NCBI GenBank assembly: GCA_033398695.1
Contig: JAWKAU010000040.1
Location: 558,001-622,000 of the forward strand
Length of the DNA: 64,000 nucleotides
Reading direction: 5' to 3'
Source: Orobanche coerulescens
Lineage: Eukaryota > Streptophyta > Magnoliopsida > Lamiales > Orobanchaceae
The notes under the pieces are model-generated. The model saw nothing but the letters and a program-made list of their open reading frames with translations, searched no databases and was not told the DNA's origin. Position numbers and translations under genes: made by a program. How positions within the stretch are numbered: the stretch's first letter is position 1; each line of letters opens with the position of its first letter. Positions 1-11,549 of the stretch are shown one piece after another.

Positions 1-695
1 AAGGAGACCTTTAGGTAACGAGAAGATCATCAACCTTTGAAATCAAAAAGATATTTCGGCCTTGTGCTAGAATCAGAGCTGTTGCTCGAATTTTCTTGAG
101 TATTATTCTTATAATTCTCGCTTCTATATTCTTACAATTTTAGTTCATAAAATTGTTAAGTCTTAATCACAGAAACTTGAGTTCTTAGAATAATTCCAAA
201 CGTTTCTTTAGAACAGGATTCTAAGGGGATTATAGTAATTAATTCTAAGGGTTTGAAGTGCCCTCATCATTTCCGTATCCATTGTTGCTGTACCGAAATA
301 CAATCCATTGTTGCTACACCGAAGTACCGTACTGAAGTGAAGTCCATTGTTACTATAACGGAGTACTGTCCAAATATTGCCGTACCAATGTATGATCGAC
401 TCTCGCTGAATCAAAGTGCCATCGATTCTGTCTGTATCGAAGTACTGCGGTATTGAAGAGCTGTATCGAAGTACTGCTGTATTGAAGAGCTGTATCGAAG
501 TACTGCTGTCTTGAAGAGCTGTATCGAAGTGCCGCTGTATTGAAGAGCTGTATCGAAGTGCCGCTGTACCGAAGTGCTGTCCATTATTGTTATTTGCCGT
601 TTGCTTCCGCTCGAGAACTTATACTTTTGCTTCACACAACCACGAATCACAACAGTTCCTGTATTAGTAACACTGTTGGGTATCGAACGGCATCA
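1..695 (+). repeat. 5' LTR of the family E element, left part outside window
   Basis: The segment matches 6465-7147 almost base for base except within 433-577. It ends GGCATCA immediately before the primer binding site. About 970 bp of the LTR, including its U3 start, must lie left of the window, judged from the 1,669-bp 3' copy. Confidence 0.9.
433..577 (+). repeat. 29-bp minisatellite inside the 5' LTR, five units
   Basis: Five consecutive 29-bp units start at 433, 462, 491, 520 and 549. Each begins TGTATCGAAGT and the first four end TTGAAGAGC. The equivalent part of the 3' LTR (about 6890-7030) keeps the TTGAAGAG half of each unit but has different sequence in the other half. Confidence 0.85.
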
Positions 696-713
696 TTTGG
701 CATCAGAGGACGA
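696..713 (+). other. Primer binding site, initiator tRNA-Met type
   Basis: Directly after the LTR end, TTTGGCATCAGAGG resembles the plant initiator-Met primer site (TGGTATCAGAGC) with two mismatches. This fixes the 5' LTR boundary at 695. Confidence 0.75.
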
Positions 714-747
714 TTTTGTCGTTCCTTTCTTATCGTTATTATCATCT

Positions 748-748
748 G

Positions 749-794
<46 letters not shown>
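748..794. repeat. Compound microsatellite (TC)n(TA)n in the leader
   Basis: A run of TC repeats (about 748-764) passes directly into about 15 TA repeats (765-794), within the untranslated leader between the primer site and gag. Confidence 0.95.
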
Positions 795-795
<1 letters not shown>

Positions 796-880
796 CTAAT
801 TTTGTGATTCGCATTGGAGTTAAGTTGTGTTTTAAGTAAGCTACTCAATATTTGCTTACTGTTTCGAATCACTTAGTACC

Positions 881-2220
881 ATGATGACAGGATCAAGAAA
901 CTCCAGCCCCTAGACGAGCTGGGAAGGATCCCGTAGATGAGGAAGAGGTCTTAAGCGACGACCCAGTTACAAATAAAATCCAAAGCTTCCGTGATGTGCA
1001 ATTCCAACTCGAGGGCCTGACATCCTACATACGAAGGATGGAAAACATGATGTTGGAAATGAGAGAAGAGCTGAAATCCCATAGAACGTCACCAACTCCT
1101 GAACCTACTATTAGAAATAGGGAGGATCGAGAGAGAGAACCCACGATGGGAGAAGAGATTCGCGGTATAGAGGTAGAGAAAGGGGTAGAGTTAGGGCGGC
1201 CCCTCCACCACCCGAATATTATCCGGAAGATGAATATGACGAGTACTTTGAGGATGACAGACAGCCTAGGATCGACCAAGAACCTAGAGAACAACGAGTA
1301 CGGGTAGATGATAACTTAAGTAGTGTTAAGTTCTCCATACCACCTTTTTAAGGCAAATCTGATCCCGAAACTTATTTTGAATGGGTTAGGAAGGTCGAGG
1401 GACAATTTGAGTGTCGAAATTTTTCTGATCTTAAGATGGTTAAGATAGCCACTGTAGAGTTCACCGGGTATGCTCTTATATGGTGGGATCATGTAGTTCA
1501 ACTTAAGCATCGACGTGGGGAAAGACCCATAGATACATGGGAAGAACTGAAGCGAGTGATGAAGGAAAGATTTATTCCTAGCTATTACATGAGGGACCTT
1601 AGGTATAGTCTCCAAACTTTAAGGCAAGGGACTAAGTCAGTAGACGATTACTATAAGGAAATGGAAACAGGACTGATTAGATGTCATATAGAGGAGGACC
1701 AAGATAGTACCATGACTAGGTTCTTAGCCGGACTTAATGTTGAGATTAGAGACCAAGTAGAGCTCATGACTATGCATGACTTAGAAGAAATGGTGCACAC
1801 GGCTAGGAAAATAGAAACTCAAGTTCGGAGGCGTCAAACTAGGAAGACCCCCACTCCTGGTATCCCATGGAAATCGAGACAGCCCACTAACCATAAGGAA
1901 GACCCAAAACCGTCGGTCACTAGGGTCCAGACAGCCCCTAATCCGCCAACTAAGCTCCAACCTTCATCAAGTTCCAAACCTCAACCTAGGACACATGAGA
2001 TACGATGCTATAGGTGTCAAGGTATAGGTCACATAGCCCCAAACTGCCCAAACAAGCGAGCTGTAGTCATTAAGTCAGGGGAAATAGCGACTGAAAGTGA
2101 GGGAGAAGAATATATTAAGGACGAGGATAGTGGAGAAGAGATAGAAGAATGTAATGAAGAAATCTTAGAAGGAAAGATTAATGTAGTGCTTAGAATGTCC
2201 TTGTCAGCTAAGGTAGTGGA
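881..2220 (+). pseudogene. gag: Gag of the family E element, broken
   Basis: Gag forms the virus-like particle and packages element RNA. An N-terminal stretch in one frame (888-1210) contains a likely coiled coil (SYIRRMENMMLEMREELKS). The capsid part continues in another frame from about 1212 (GYALIWWDHVVQLK, then ERFIPSYYMRDLRYSLQTL). A CCHC zinc knuckle, CYRCQGIGHIAPNCPNK, sits at about 2006-2056, followed by an acidic linker. Damage: a first ATG at 881 that runs into TAG within 11 codons, a frameshift near 1210, and TAA at 1349-1351. The longest open stretch starts at 1436. The family assignment is firm; the exact native start is uncertain. Confidence 0.85.
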
Positions 2221-3793
2221 AGATGAGGATAGCCAGAGGGAGAACTTGTTTCAGTGTAGGTGCTACATTAAGGAGAACCTCTGTAGTATGATCATAGATG
2301 GAGTTAGTTGTGTCAATGTCGTTAGTACAGCCTTGGTGCAGAAACTAGAACTTAAAACCGAAAGACACCCTAAACCTTATAAGTTGATGTGGATGAATAA
2401 TGCTGGGGAACTGAAAGTAGTGAGTAGAAGCACAGTACCCTTTAAAATAGGTAGATATGAGGACGAAGTAGTTTGCGACATCGCCCCTATGCATGCCATC
2501 CATATCCTTTTAGGAAGACCATGGCAGTACGACCGCAAAGTTACTCATGATGGGTTTTCGAACAAGTATTCCTTCATTTTTGGAATGAAGAAATTTAACC
2601 TATCACCTATGAACCCTAAGCAAATCCTTGAAGATCAGAGGATATTAGAACAAGCACTGAGAGAAAGCGAAAAAAGGGGGAAGGAAAAGAAAGCAGTCAC
2701 GGCGATCCCTAAAGGGATAAAAACCGTCGCCCTTTGTAGGGCTAGTGAAGTTAAACGGGCCTTGCTCGCAAGACGGCCTGTGGTTATATTACTATTTCGT
2801 GACGTATTTCTTAATGTTCCATCAATTCCTGATACTACTGACCCATTGATTGTCTCTTTATTGCAAGAGTTTGAAGACGTGTTTCTTGAGGAGACCCCAC
2901 CCGCATTCCCGCCCGTTCGAGGCATCGAGCACTGTATCGACTTTGTTCCAGGATCCTCAATACCAAACCGTCCTGCATACCGAAGTAAGCCCGAAGAGAC
3001 TAAAGAGATGCAAAGGCAAGTGGATGAACTACTAGCAAAGGGACATGTGAGAGAGAGTATGAGTCCTTGTGCAATTCGGGTATTGCTAGTACCAAAGAAA
3101 GATGGCTCGTGGAGGATGTGCGTAGACTGCCCTGCAATAAACAACATTACGGTGAAATATCGACATCCCATCCCTAGACTTGACGACATGTTAGATGAAT
3201 TATATGGTTCCACAATGTTTTCAAAAATTGATTTAAGAAGTGGGTACCATCAGATTCGAATGAAAGAGGGAGACGAGTGGAAAACGGCGTTTAAAACTAA
3301 ACATGGTTTGTATGAGTGGTTAGTTATGCCATTTGGGCTCACTAACGCACCAAGTACATTTATGAGGGTAATGAATCATGTTCTACGTGCTTTTATTGGG
3401 AAGTTTGTTGTTGTATACTTTGATGATATCCTAATATATAGCAAAGGTTTGAATGAACATATCAAGCATTTGAAGGAGGTGTTGCTTGTGCTTAGAAAGG
3501 AACACTTGTTTGCTAACATTCAAAAATGCAACTTTGGCACCGAGAAATTGGCTTTCCTTGGTTTCGTTGTTAGTTCCCAAGGGATACAGGTCGATGAAGA
3601 GAAATTGAGGGCAATTAGAGAATGGGACAGCCCCAAAAATGTGAGCGAAGTCCAAAGCTTCCACGGCTTGGCAAGATTCTATCGCCAGTTTATGCCCAAC
3701 TTTAGTACTGTAGCCGCCCCTTTGACAGAGGTAATCAAGAGAATGTTGGATTCAAGTGGGAACAGGAACAAGAGACGGCCTTCAAGGCCTTGA
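2221..3793 (+). pseudogene. pol: Protease and reverse transcriptase of the family E element
   Basis: The reading frame is continuous with gag. The protease core reads MIIDGVSCVNVVS (about 2288-2326) where relatives have DGGS, so one glycine is replaced by valine. RT follows: [28 protein letters not shown] carrying the first catalytic Asp, [12 protein letters not shown], then YFDDILIYS at about 3416-3442 with both catalytic Asp residues kept. The frame ends at TGA 3791-3793 inside the RT-RNase H connection, where homology moves to the frame starting at 3756. That marks a small indel. Confidence 0.88.
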
Positions 3794-4475
3794 AAGAAAA
3801 ACTGACAAACGCACCCTGCTAGCCCTGCCGAATTTTGCTAAGTCTTTTGAGATCGAGTGTGATACATCCGGTACAGGTATAGGAGCTGTTTTGATGCAAG
3901 AAGGTAGGCCGATTGCCCACTTCAGTGAGAAGTTAGGAGGAGCTTCGCTGAACTATCCAACTTACGACAAGGAACTATATGCCTTGGTTCGAGCACTCGA
4001 GACTTGGCAACATTACTTATGGCCCAAAGAGTTCGTGATACACACTGATCACGAGTCCTTGAAACATCTAAAGGGACAACAAAAGTTGAATAGAAGGCAT
4101 GCTCGATGGATGGAATTCATAGAGACGTTCCCATACGTAATCAAGTACAAACAGGGAAAAGAGAACGTCATTGCTGATGCTCTATCTCGCAAGTATACCT
4201 TTCTGACTGCTTTAGAATCGAAAATACTTGGTTTTGAATTGATTAAAAATCTGTACGAGAAAGACATTGGTTTTGGCGAAATTTTCATTACTTGTGAGAA
4301 GTCTGGAGTAGATAAGTACTATAAGAGTGATGGTTTTCTGTTTAGGGAAAATAAGTTATGCATACCTACTAGCTCTATACATGAGCTATTGTTACTCAAA
4401 TCACATGGGGGAGGGTTGATGGGTCATTTTGGCATTGACAAAACCTTGTATGTCTTGCAAGAACATTTTTACTGA
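3756..4475 (+). pseudogene. pol: RNase H and integrase N-terminus of the family E element
   Basis: RNase H degrades the RNA strand during reverse transcription. The usual acidic residues can be placed in [42 protein letters not shown] and [10 protein letters not shown]. The frame then enters the integrase zinc-binding region ([14 protein letters not shown]). It stops at TGA 4473-4475, where relatives have a Trp codon (EHFYWP), and the same frame resumes at once, so this is one nonsense change. It is frameshifted relative to the RT part upstream. Confidence 0.87.
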
Positions 4476-4481
4476 CCGGGT

Positions 4482-5629
4482 ATGAAACGAGATGTCATTC
4501 GTATTTGTGGTTGCTGTATCGATTGTAAAATGACTAAAAGTCGAGTTCAACCCCACGGTTTGTACACCCCACCCCCCATTCCTAATACTCCTTGGACTGA
4601 TATATCAATGGATTTCGTGCTGGGATTGCCTAGAAACCGGTATGGGAGGGATTCTATATTTGTTGTGGTGATAGGTTTTCAAAAATGGCACATTTCATAG
4701 CTTGCCACAAAACTGATGATGCGTCTCACGTGGCTAATCTTTTCTTTAGAGAGATCGTTCGTTTACATGGAATACCTAGGACTATAGTTTCTGATTGCGA
4801 TGCTAAGTTCCTAAGTTATTTTTGGAAAACCTTATGGGCTAAATTAGGCACAAAGCTTCTATTTTCTACCACTTGTCACCCACAAACTGATGGGCAAGCC
4901 GAAGTAGTAAATAGAACTCTTTCTACTTTATTAAGGGTTATAATAAAAACAAACCTTAAAACTTGGGAAGAATGTTTGTCGCATGTTGAGTTTGCTTATA
5001 ACCGAACAGTGCATTCTGCTTCTCAATTTTCTCCTTTTGAGATTGTTTATGGATTTAATCCTTTGACCCCACTTGATCTTGTGCCTTTGCCTGTGACTGA
5101 AAGAATTAGTACAGATGGGAAGAGGAAAGCCGAGCTAGTTAAGCAACTCCATGAGAAAGTAAGAGCTAACATTGAAAGGCGTACTAAGCAGTATGTTGAG
5201 CGCGCCAACCGAGGGAGAAAGGAAGTGGTCTTTGAACCTGGAGATTGGGTTTGGTTACATCTGAGGAAGGAAAATTTTCCTATACAAAGGAGATCAAAAT
5301 TGCTGCCAAGAGGAGATGGTCCTTTCATGATCTTGGAGAGGATGAATAATAATACTTATAAACTAGACTTACCAGGAGAATACAATGTATCTGCTACTTT
5401 TAATGTTTCTGATTTGTCTTTGTTTGAAGCAGGTGACCTCGCGGATCTGAGGACAGATCCTCCTCAAGAGGGAGGGGATGATACAAACACGGTTGTGCTA
5501 CCAAGAGAGTTAGGAACGGTTGGAACCGTCATAGACCCCACTGGTCCTATCACACGTGCACGTGCTAGGAAGTTGAGAGAACAAACGAGTGAAATGTTGA
5601 GAATGAGTGACACTAGCACCACCTCATGA
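4482..5629 (+). pseudogene. pol: Integrase of the family E element, ORF end overlapping the 3' LTR
   Basis: 4482-4700 holds the zinc-finger cysteines ([12 protein letters not shown]) and the first catalytic Asp ([12 protein letters not shown]). A frameshift near 4685 leads to 4685-5629 with the second Asp ([14 protein letters not shown]) and catalytic Glu ([13 protein letters not shown]). The C-terminal domain reads [30 protein letters not shown] and [12 protein letters not shown]. It ends in [11 protein letters not shown] and a stop at 5627-5629. The last 151 nt lie inside the 3' LTR, which begins at 5479. I saw no chromodomain. Confidence 0.88.
5466..5478 (+). other. Polypurine tract of the family E element
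   Basis: GAGGGAGGGGA directly precedes the TGATAC start of the 3' LTR. It lies within the integrase frame, as in the other CRM-like elements here. Confidence 0.8.
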
Positions 5630-7147
5630 AATAAACTTAATTCACGTTCCTCACTTGTTACCTTATTATCTGTTATTAACTCTTACGAAGACAACTCGGT
5701 TTCTACTCAAGAGGTTTACTGTATGACCTCGATCAAATACTCTCTTGAAGATCCTCACACTGAGGCTGCTTGGAGTGCACGGAATAAAGACCCTGAACCT
5801 AGAGGAATTCACGTCCAAAGAAAAGAAGAAGACACGCTCGTCCTTAAGCTGCTCGAATTAGAAGTGGAAATCATGTCTAAGTTTAGTGACTGTGCAACGA
5901 TGGATCTACTTGAGATTCAAGAAGGCCCGACAGTTGTTCATATCCTAAGCCCAGATATAGCTTTGCTTGAGGGCAGCCCAGATATAGCTAAAAACAGAAA
6001 GCTTGAAGGGGACCCCAGATATTGCCTAAATAATGGCATGAGGGTGTCTTTGTCGTATTTCCTGAAAATGAGAGTTAAATCATAAAAACTCGAAAAGAGA
6101 AATACTCTATAAAAAGGATGAACAACCGAAGCTCGACTTGATGATTAAGGAAAATCCATCATAGCTTGGAAATTAGACTTAGGCGTGATGAAGCTTCAAG
6201 GAAGGTGGGATGTTTGGTGTTGTCTTGGAAAAGAGGACTTCAGCATGTGGAAGTTTCAAAGTAAACGTGAGGATTGTGAAGACCAAGACCTTTTTAAGAC
6301 TTCTTTATTTACTTTATAATTAAGTTGTTGTTAGTTTATTCCCTTTTAATCCAGTCTCATGTGTAGCCGCCTTGCATTGTCTTAAAAAGTAGGGACACTT
6401 GATTTTATTTCCTTAGTTTAATATGTCAGGGATAATATAGTTTGTTTTGTACTCTGCTATAAAAGGAGACCTTTAGGTAACGAGAATATCATCAACCTTT
6501 GAAATCAAAAAGATATTTCGGCCTTGTGCTAGAATCAGAGCTGTTGCTCGAATTTTCTTGAGTATTATTCTTATAATTCTCACTTCTACATTCTTACAAT
6601 TTTAGTTCATAAAATTGTTAAGTCTTAATCACAGAAACTTGAGTTCTTAGAATAATTCCAAACGTTTCTTTAGAACAGGATTCTAAGAGGATTATAGTAA
6701 TTAATTCTAAGGGTTTGAAGTGCCCTCATCATTTTCGTATCTATTGTTGCTGTACCGAAATACAATCCATTGTTGCTACACCGAAGTACCGTACTGAAGT
6801 GAAGTCCATTGTTACTATAACGGAGTACTGTCCAAATATTGCCGTACCAACGTACGATCGACTCTCGCTGAATCAAAGTGCCATCGATTAATGCGTATCA
6901 ATCTTTGCGGTATTGAAGAGTCGTATGGCAATCTTGCTATATTGAAGAGCCGTGTCAATCTACTTTGTCTTGAAGAGTCAGATCGAAGTGCCGCTGTATT
7001 GAAGAGTCAGAAGTGCCATCTGCAAGTCTTGTCCATTATTGTTATTTGCCGTTTGCTTCCGCTCGAGAACTTATACTTCCGCTTCACACAACCACGAATC
7101 ACAACAGTTCCTGTATTGGTAACACTGTTGGGTATCGAACGGCATCA
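5479..7147 (+). repeat. 3' LTR of the family E element
   Basis: 1,669 bp starting TGATACAAAC and ending GGCATCA. Its first 151 nt encode the end of integrase. TATAAAAGG at about 6459 is a plausible promoter TATA box. An open frame at 5723-6085 has no recognisable domain. The segment aligns to the 5' LTR from about 6465 except for the 29-bp repeat block. I see no other structure between 6085 and 6460. Confidence 0.88.
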
Positions 7148-8251
7148 GCCGCGGCACACAAAGAGGACTAGCAAGTGCCGAGCGGACTATACCCTGAGCC
7201 GCGGCACAAGGATGCTGAGCCGCGGCCCAGGAGGAAAAATAAGCACCCAGGTATAGTTGCTGAACAACGTGAGCCGTGGCACAGATTAAGTGAGCCGCGG
7301 CCCACAGGGCGGTTTTGCTGAGACTTTCGTGTTTCTTTGCCGTTTTTGGAGCAGTTTTCAACCTAATAACACGGACGCGTTTTGGAGGCTGATAACAGTT
7401 ATAAATAAGGGTTTAAGGGCTGAAGACAGGGGGATCGATCAGATTGGAGACATAGTAGGAGGGATTGAAGAACACTAGAAGAAGAGATTTGTGGGCGATG
7501 ACAAGACCACGGATCCTTTACGGTTTTTCTTAATTTTTCCGCATCTTAGTTTCTAGATCTATTCGAGTAGGATTGTGATTGTAGCCGATTACATGATGGT
7601 TTGATTTATTTATTTTTATTTCAATTTACTCGTTATTCATATTGAATTGGATTCTTCTTACTGTTCTCAATGCTTTCAATTGTCTGGCCAATAGTTGAAT
7701 TGATTTGAATGTCTTTATGGATTCGGGAGATGAAGTTTAGGCATAGTTCTTGTGAGAAAAATCATAATGTTCGTGAGATAGGGATATACTCATGGGAATT
7801 GTGAAGCCTATTTATTGTGGGGATTCTTGAATTTTAGCTATTAATTATCTAATTCGAATAGGGATATATCGAGTTAATAATTCGTAGTATTTTCTATCGA
7901 CCTTGGGAAAGGCTTTAGAATAATTTAGGAATCCCTGGCTTACAATCAATTGAATAAAAGTGAATTGGAATTAAATAAATATCATTCCTGATTGTTTGAG
8001 GTGAAAATCATAATCCTACGCCCTTATTATTATTTATTATTTTTATTATTACTATTATTATTTTCTATTTAGTTTTCTGCAATTAGTTTAGATATAAATT
8101 CTATTTAATTGTTCTTGAAATAAAATTGTGAGTTGACTATATTTTGGTACTTAGTGAAATCAGTCCTCGAGGGAACGATATCTTACTTATCACTTTATTA
8201 CTTGTTGACACCGTGCACTTGCGGCATAGTGTGAGTGATTTCCTCACAACA
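7148..8251 (+). repeat. Athila-like LTR fragment, cut on the left by the family E insertion
   Basis: The segment matches the Athila-like 3' LTR at about 44755-45778 plus 49742-49801. It shares GAGCCGCGGCACA repeats, the stretch AAGACCACGGATCC, and the ending TTACTTGTTGACACCGTGC to CACAACA at 8251. The left part of this LTR would lie beyond the inserted element. At 8252 the sequence switches without spacer to a minus-strand CRM-like gag-protease fragment, so the right border is a rearrangement rather than an insertion end. Confidence 0.85.
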
Positions 8252-9554
8252 GGCATCCCAACAGTACGTGACAAGCATCCATTGGGATCACATCACATAA
8301 TATCTCATCGTGATACGAACCCATTGCCAATCCGACCCGAACTTGCTTCGAAACCCTTACCTTACTTCCGTCATCAAGCCAATGTAAAGCATATGGCTTA
8401 GGGTGAGTTGTGGTGGTTAGTCCAAGCTTCGTCACCATTTCACTCGAAGCTACGTTGGTGCAACTCCCTCCGTCGATAATCAAACTACACCACTTATCTC
8501 CAACTTGACACTTTGTATGGAATATTTGGTCCCGTTGTTCTGACTCGCTCGGAACTGACTTGGCTTGCAAAGTGCGAAGAACCAAGGTTGTATCGTAATT
8601 CGGAGCATCGTAAGCCTCACATTCTTCTCCTTCTTCGTCCTCTATGTCGAAATCAAATACGTGCCCCAGTCTTTCCTTTTCGTCCTCAACCAACAATTCG
8701 TCTCGGATCGTGACAGCTTTCCTTAGTGTCACCACTCGTTTTTTTGGACAAGCATTTTGATAATGCCCGAACCCTTGACATTTGAAACATCTTACTTTAG
8801 CCAGACTCGTCTCCTTCGGTACGTAGGGTGTCTTAGGAATCGCAACAGGGACCGGAGTCGGTACAGTTGCCTTGGTAGTTGAACTAGACCCGACGCTTGG
8901 ATTTCCACATTTGACTGGAAACTCGGGTTTATACAGCTTCATCCTGTTTTGAGCTTCTAACTTCACACATAGCCCACATAATGTATCGAAGTCCTCGTAT
9001 GGATACAGTTCCACTGAGTTAGCTATGCTTCGGTTCAAGCCATGGAAGAATCGCGACATCTTCTGCTCCTCATTCTCCTCTATTTCTCCCATTAAGGTCA
9101 GATTCTCAAACTCCTCAATGTATTCACTGACATTCCACTTTCCTTGCATGAGATCTGCAATCTTCCTGTACAAGGACAACCGGTGTGATGTTGGTACATA
9201 TCTTTTACGAAGTTTTCTTTTTAATGAATCCCACGAATGGATCTTTTCTTTCCCCGCACGAGCTCTCCGTGTTTTAATTCCTTCGTACCAAAGTGAAGCT
9301 CCTTTCCCCAACTTGAGAATTGCATACTTACACCTTTTCTCATCGTCAAGGTCTTTAAACTCGAACATACGATCAATTTTACGTTCCCATTCCAGGTAAA
9401 CTTCAGGGTCTGTCCCTCCAACGAACTCCGGAAGCTCGTTCACCTTGAAATCTTCGACATGGCGTGAGGGTCGTTCATAGTCACCACGCCTAGGTTGCCA
9501 ATGCTGGTCGCGCTGTTCTGGTACGTCACGTGTCGTTGAGATCCATAATTCCAA
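8252..9554 (-). pseudogene. gag-pro: Gag-protease fragment, family A CRM-like element, truncated in protease
   Basis: An open frame of about 430 codons reads from 9554 downward. The capsid core includes [32 protein letters not shown] and [20 protein letters not shown]. The zinc knuckle [18 protein letters not shown] lies near 8740-8795, followed by an acidic linker and the protease core [16 protein letters not shown] near 8450-8485. It breaks off after DACHVLLG, exactly where the Athila-like LTR begins. The N-terminus is altered: a deletion of roughly 40 bp after ATGGATCTCAACGAC moved translation to a nearby ATG. It probably belonged to the LTR at 9586-10586. Confidence 0.88.
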
Positions 9555-9585
9555 AGATCATGAACTTGGGCTACGATACCACTTA

Positions 9586-10586
9586 TGAGACGAATTCTTG
9601 CTGGTGAAGCGAATTCGGTATCGATACAGCGAAAGACTGTTTTGACGAGCGGAAGCTATTGGCAAGAAACTGTCCGGAACCGAGAACACCAGTTCGCTAT
9701 AGCAACAACACGGGCTAGCGGCATGCACTCGCGACAGGAAAGGATGATGGCAACTCGATACAGCAACAAGACAGGAATTTGCCCAAATGTAAAGGACTTG
9801 ATACGCGCCACCTTCAAGTAGCGACACTCAAAACAGCACGTTTCGGTCGGATGCGAATTGGGAACAGGAAACAAGTTCGAAGGATCGAACAACACTTGAT
9901 GTGAAATACCGAACAAGTATAAAACTGTATCGAAAATAAGCAAAATGTCGAAACAGAACAGAAACAGTTATTTTATCGAATTAGACCTATAATTCGATAA
10001 AGTGATTTCTTCTCAAGACCTATTGAGAATCAATCGGATTAAGATTCGAAAACGCGTCGAATAATAATCAAGGTTTTGATGAAAAGCATTCACCAAGGAA
10101 AACACAAAGTGTAATCTTATTTCTTCAACATTCAAATAAAAATCATTACAACTTCATCGCCCTTTTTATAGGAAAAAACAGCCTGACAGGAGCCTGACAA
10201 GATAATCTTAACTATTACAAGCTTGTCTTAAAATAATAAAAGATAATAAAAAGGTTACTCATGTCACTTGCTGACAAAAGTAAAAGCTGGGCCTTGTCTC
10301 CAAGTTGAAAGCTGACAACCGCCTTTTCATACAACATGTTGCCATGAATCCTGCTGCTTTTGTAAAATGCTGAAAAATTCTTTTATTGTTTTGCTACCAC
10401 TTGGTCCTCTTCCCCCAACCCAAGATGCAAGTTGTCTTTTTTTTTTAAGTTATTCCAATTCCGACTATCAAGTTAACTTCGTGTCTCGTATCTGTTTTCT
10501 CGCCCAAGTATGTTGGAGTATGGTCGAGGTGCTTTACATCAATTCTTACTTCGTCTTCGTCGCTTGGATATGTAAACCCCGTATCA
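9586..10586 (-). repeat. Family A LTR with primer site on its left
   Basis: Read on the minus strand it starts TGATACGGGG at 10586 and ends with degenerate ATTCGTCTCA at 9586. The primer site (TAAGTGGTATCG) and gag follow at lower coordinates. It carries the three-hairpin module at 9973-10063. Its TG start abuts a fragment of another LTR (10587-10753), so it lies inside that LTR. Confidence 0.85.
9973..10063 (-). other. Three-hairpin LTR module, copy 1
   Basis: Arms TTATCGAATTA and TAATTCGATAA enclose hexaloop TAGGTC (read on the minus strand). The neighbouring hairpin CTCAA/TTGAG encloses the same loop. All pairs are intact. Confidence 0.8.
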
Positions 10587-10753
10587 ACAGCATGACATGG
10601 GTCGTGTCATATGACACGGCCGAGACCGAGACTCCACGTCTTATATCCGTTTTCTCGCCTAAATACGTAGTAGGCCGTGCATGGCATGTTGTAAGGTCAT
10701 TTACGTCGATCCTTACTTCATCTTCTGCATTCGTATTAATTGATTCCGTATCA
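10587..10753 (-). repeat. Start of a family C-like LTR, 167 bp
   Basis: It begins TGATACGGAATC at 10753 on the minus strand and encodes the polyprotein tail EDEVRIDVNDLTT and TTYLGEKTDIRRGV. It is cut at 10587 by the family A LTR. To its right lies the integrase end it terminates. Confidence 0.8.
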
Positions 10754-11549
10754 TCTCCTCCTCCTTTAAAAGGAATTGTCCTCAATTCTAAAATTCCATC
10801 ATCATCGATGTAAGGCGAAAGCTCCCCAACATTAAAGGTCGCATGAATCCCATAATCTCCCGGAAGTTCTAATTTGTATGCGTTGTCGTTCACCTTTGCG
10901 ATTACATTAAACGGTCCCTCCGCTCGCGGCATTAATTTGTTCTTACGTTTACTTGGAAATCGCTCTTTCCTCAATTGCAACCAAACCAAATCACCAACTT
11001 CGAACAATCTCGGCCTTCTTTTGTTTGCTCGACTTTCTTTTGTAAGCCTCGTTTATTTCCTTGATTTGATTATGTATTTGCTCGTGTAATTTCATCATCG
11101 ATTTCAGTTTTGATTCCACATCCTTGTGCACTAACTCGTCACTTGGCAATGGAATTAGATATTGGCATGTACGGATTTAGTCTGTAAACTACTTCGAACG
11201 GAGAGTGTGCCGTGGCATGAATAGGAGAATGATTATAAGCGAACTCCGCATGTGCAAGTTTCAAATCCCAATCCTTTTGTGTCTTGATCACAAGACCACG
11301 TAGTAAAATGCCCAACGTTCGATTGGTTACCTCGATTTGACCGTCCGTTTGTGGATGATGTGACGTGCTAAATAGTAGTTTGGTTCCCACCTTTCTCCAC
11401 AAGGTGTTCCAAAAATAACTAAGGAATTTTGATTCCCGATCCGAAACAATCGTTTTTGGAACCACATGTAATCGTACGATTTCTCGGAAATACAAATTAG
11501 CGACGTTACTCGCGTCGTCCGTCTTGTGGCAAGCCACAAAGTGAGCCAT
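10754..11549 (-). pseudogene. pol: Integrase core and C-terminus, CRM-like
   Basis: Minus strand: [37 protein letters not shown] (catalytic Asp), [17 protein letters not shown] (catalytic Glu) and [20 protein letters not shown] at 11139-11549. After a frameshift, DLVWLQLRKERFPSKRKNK, YGIHATFNVGELSPY and the tail leading into the LTR follow from 11007. A polypurine stretch precedes the LTR start at 10753. It continues from the RNase H part at 11506-12575 through a frameshift near 11530. Confidence 0.85.

Larger units (their letters stand above)
1..7147 (+). mobile_element. Ty3/Gypsy CRM-like LTR retrotransposon (family E), 5' end outside window
   Basis: Two near-identical terminal segments (1-695 and about 6465-7147) flank a gag-protease-RT-RNase H-integrase order, which is diagnostic of Ty3/Gypsy. 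The integrase tail ([19 protein letters not shown], then a TRARAR motif) resembles the CRM clade and there is no classical chromodomain. The LTR begins TGATAC after a purine-rich tract and ends GGCATCA, followed in the 5' copy by an initiator-Met-like primer site. The element is broken by several stops and frameshifts. Right of 7147 the sequence is an Athila-like LTR interrupted in its repeat block, so this element inserted into that LTR. The left target duplication lies outside the window. Confidence 0.9.

Noticed and set aside
748..794. TC/TA run considered as a functional promoter
   Set aside because: It lies downstream of the LTR end in the leader, and simple repeats of this kind expand by slippage.
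2635..3213. A 192-codon antisense frame with a plausible start
   Set aside because: It lies exactly opposite the conserved protease-RT coding region, has no domain of its own and is a shadow of the sense frame.
5723..6085. A 120-codon frame in the family E 3' LTR as a possible gene
   Set aside because: It lies fully within the LTR U3. The matching 5' LTR region is outside the window, so conservation cannot be judged, and no domain is visible.
7071..7361. Ala-rich antisense frames over the CCGCGG repeats (also 44622-45046)
   Set aside because: They are translations of the LTR repeats, with no homology and no shared start between the two LTR copies.
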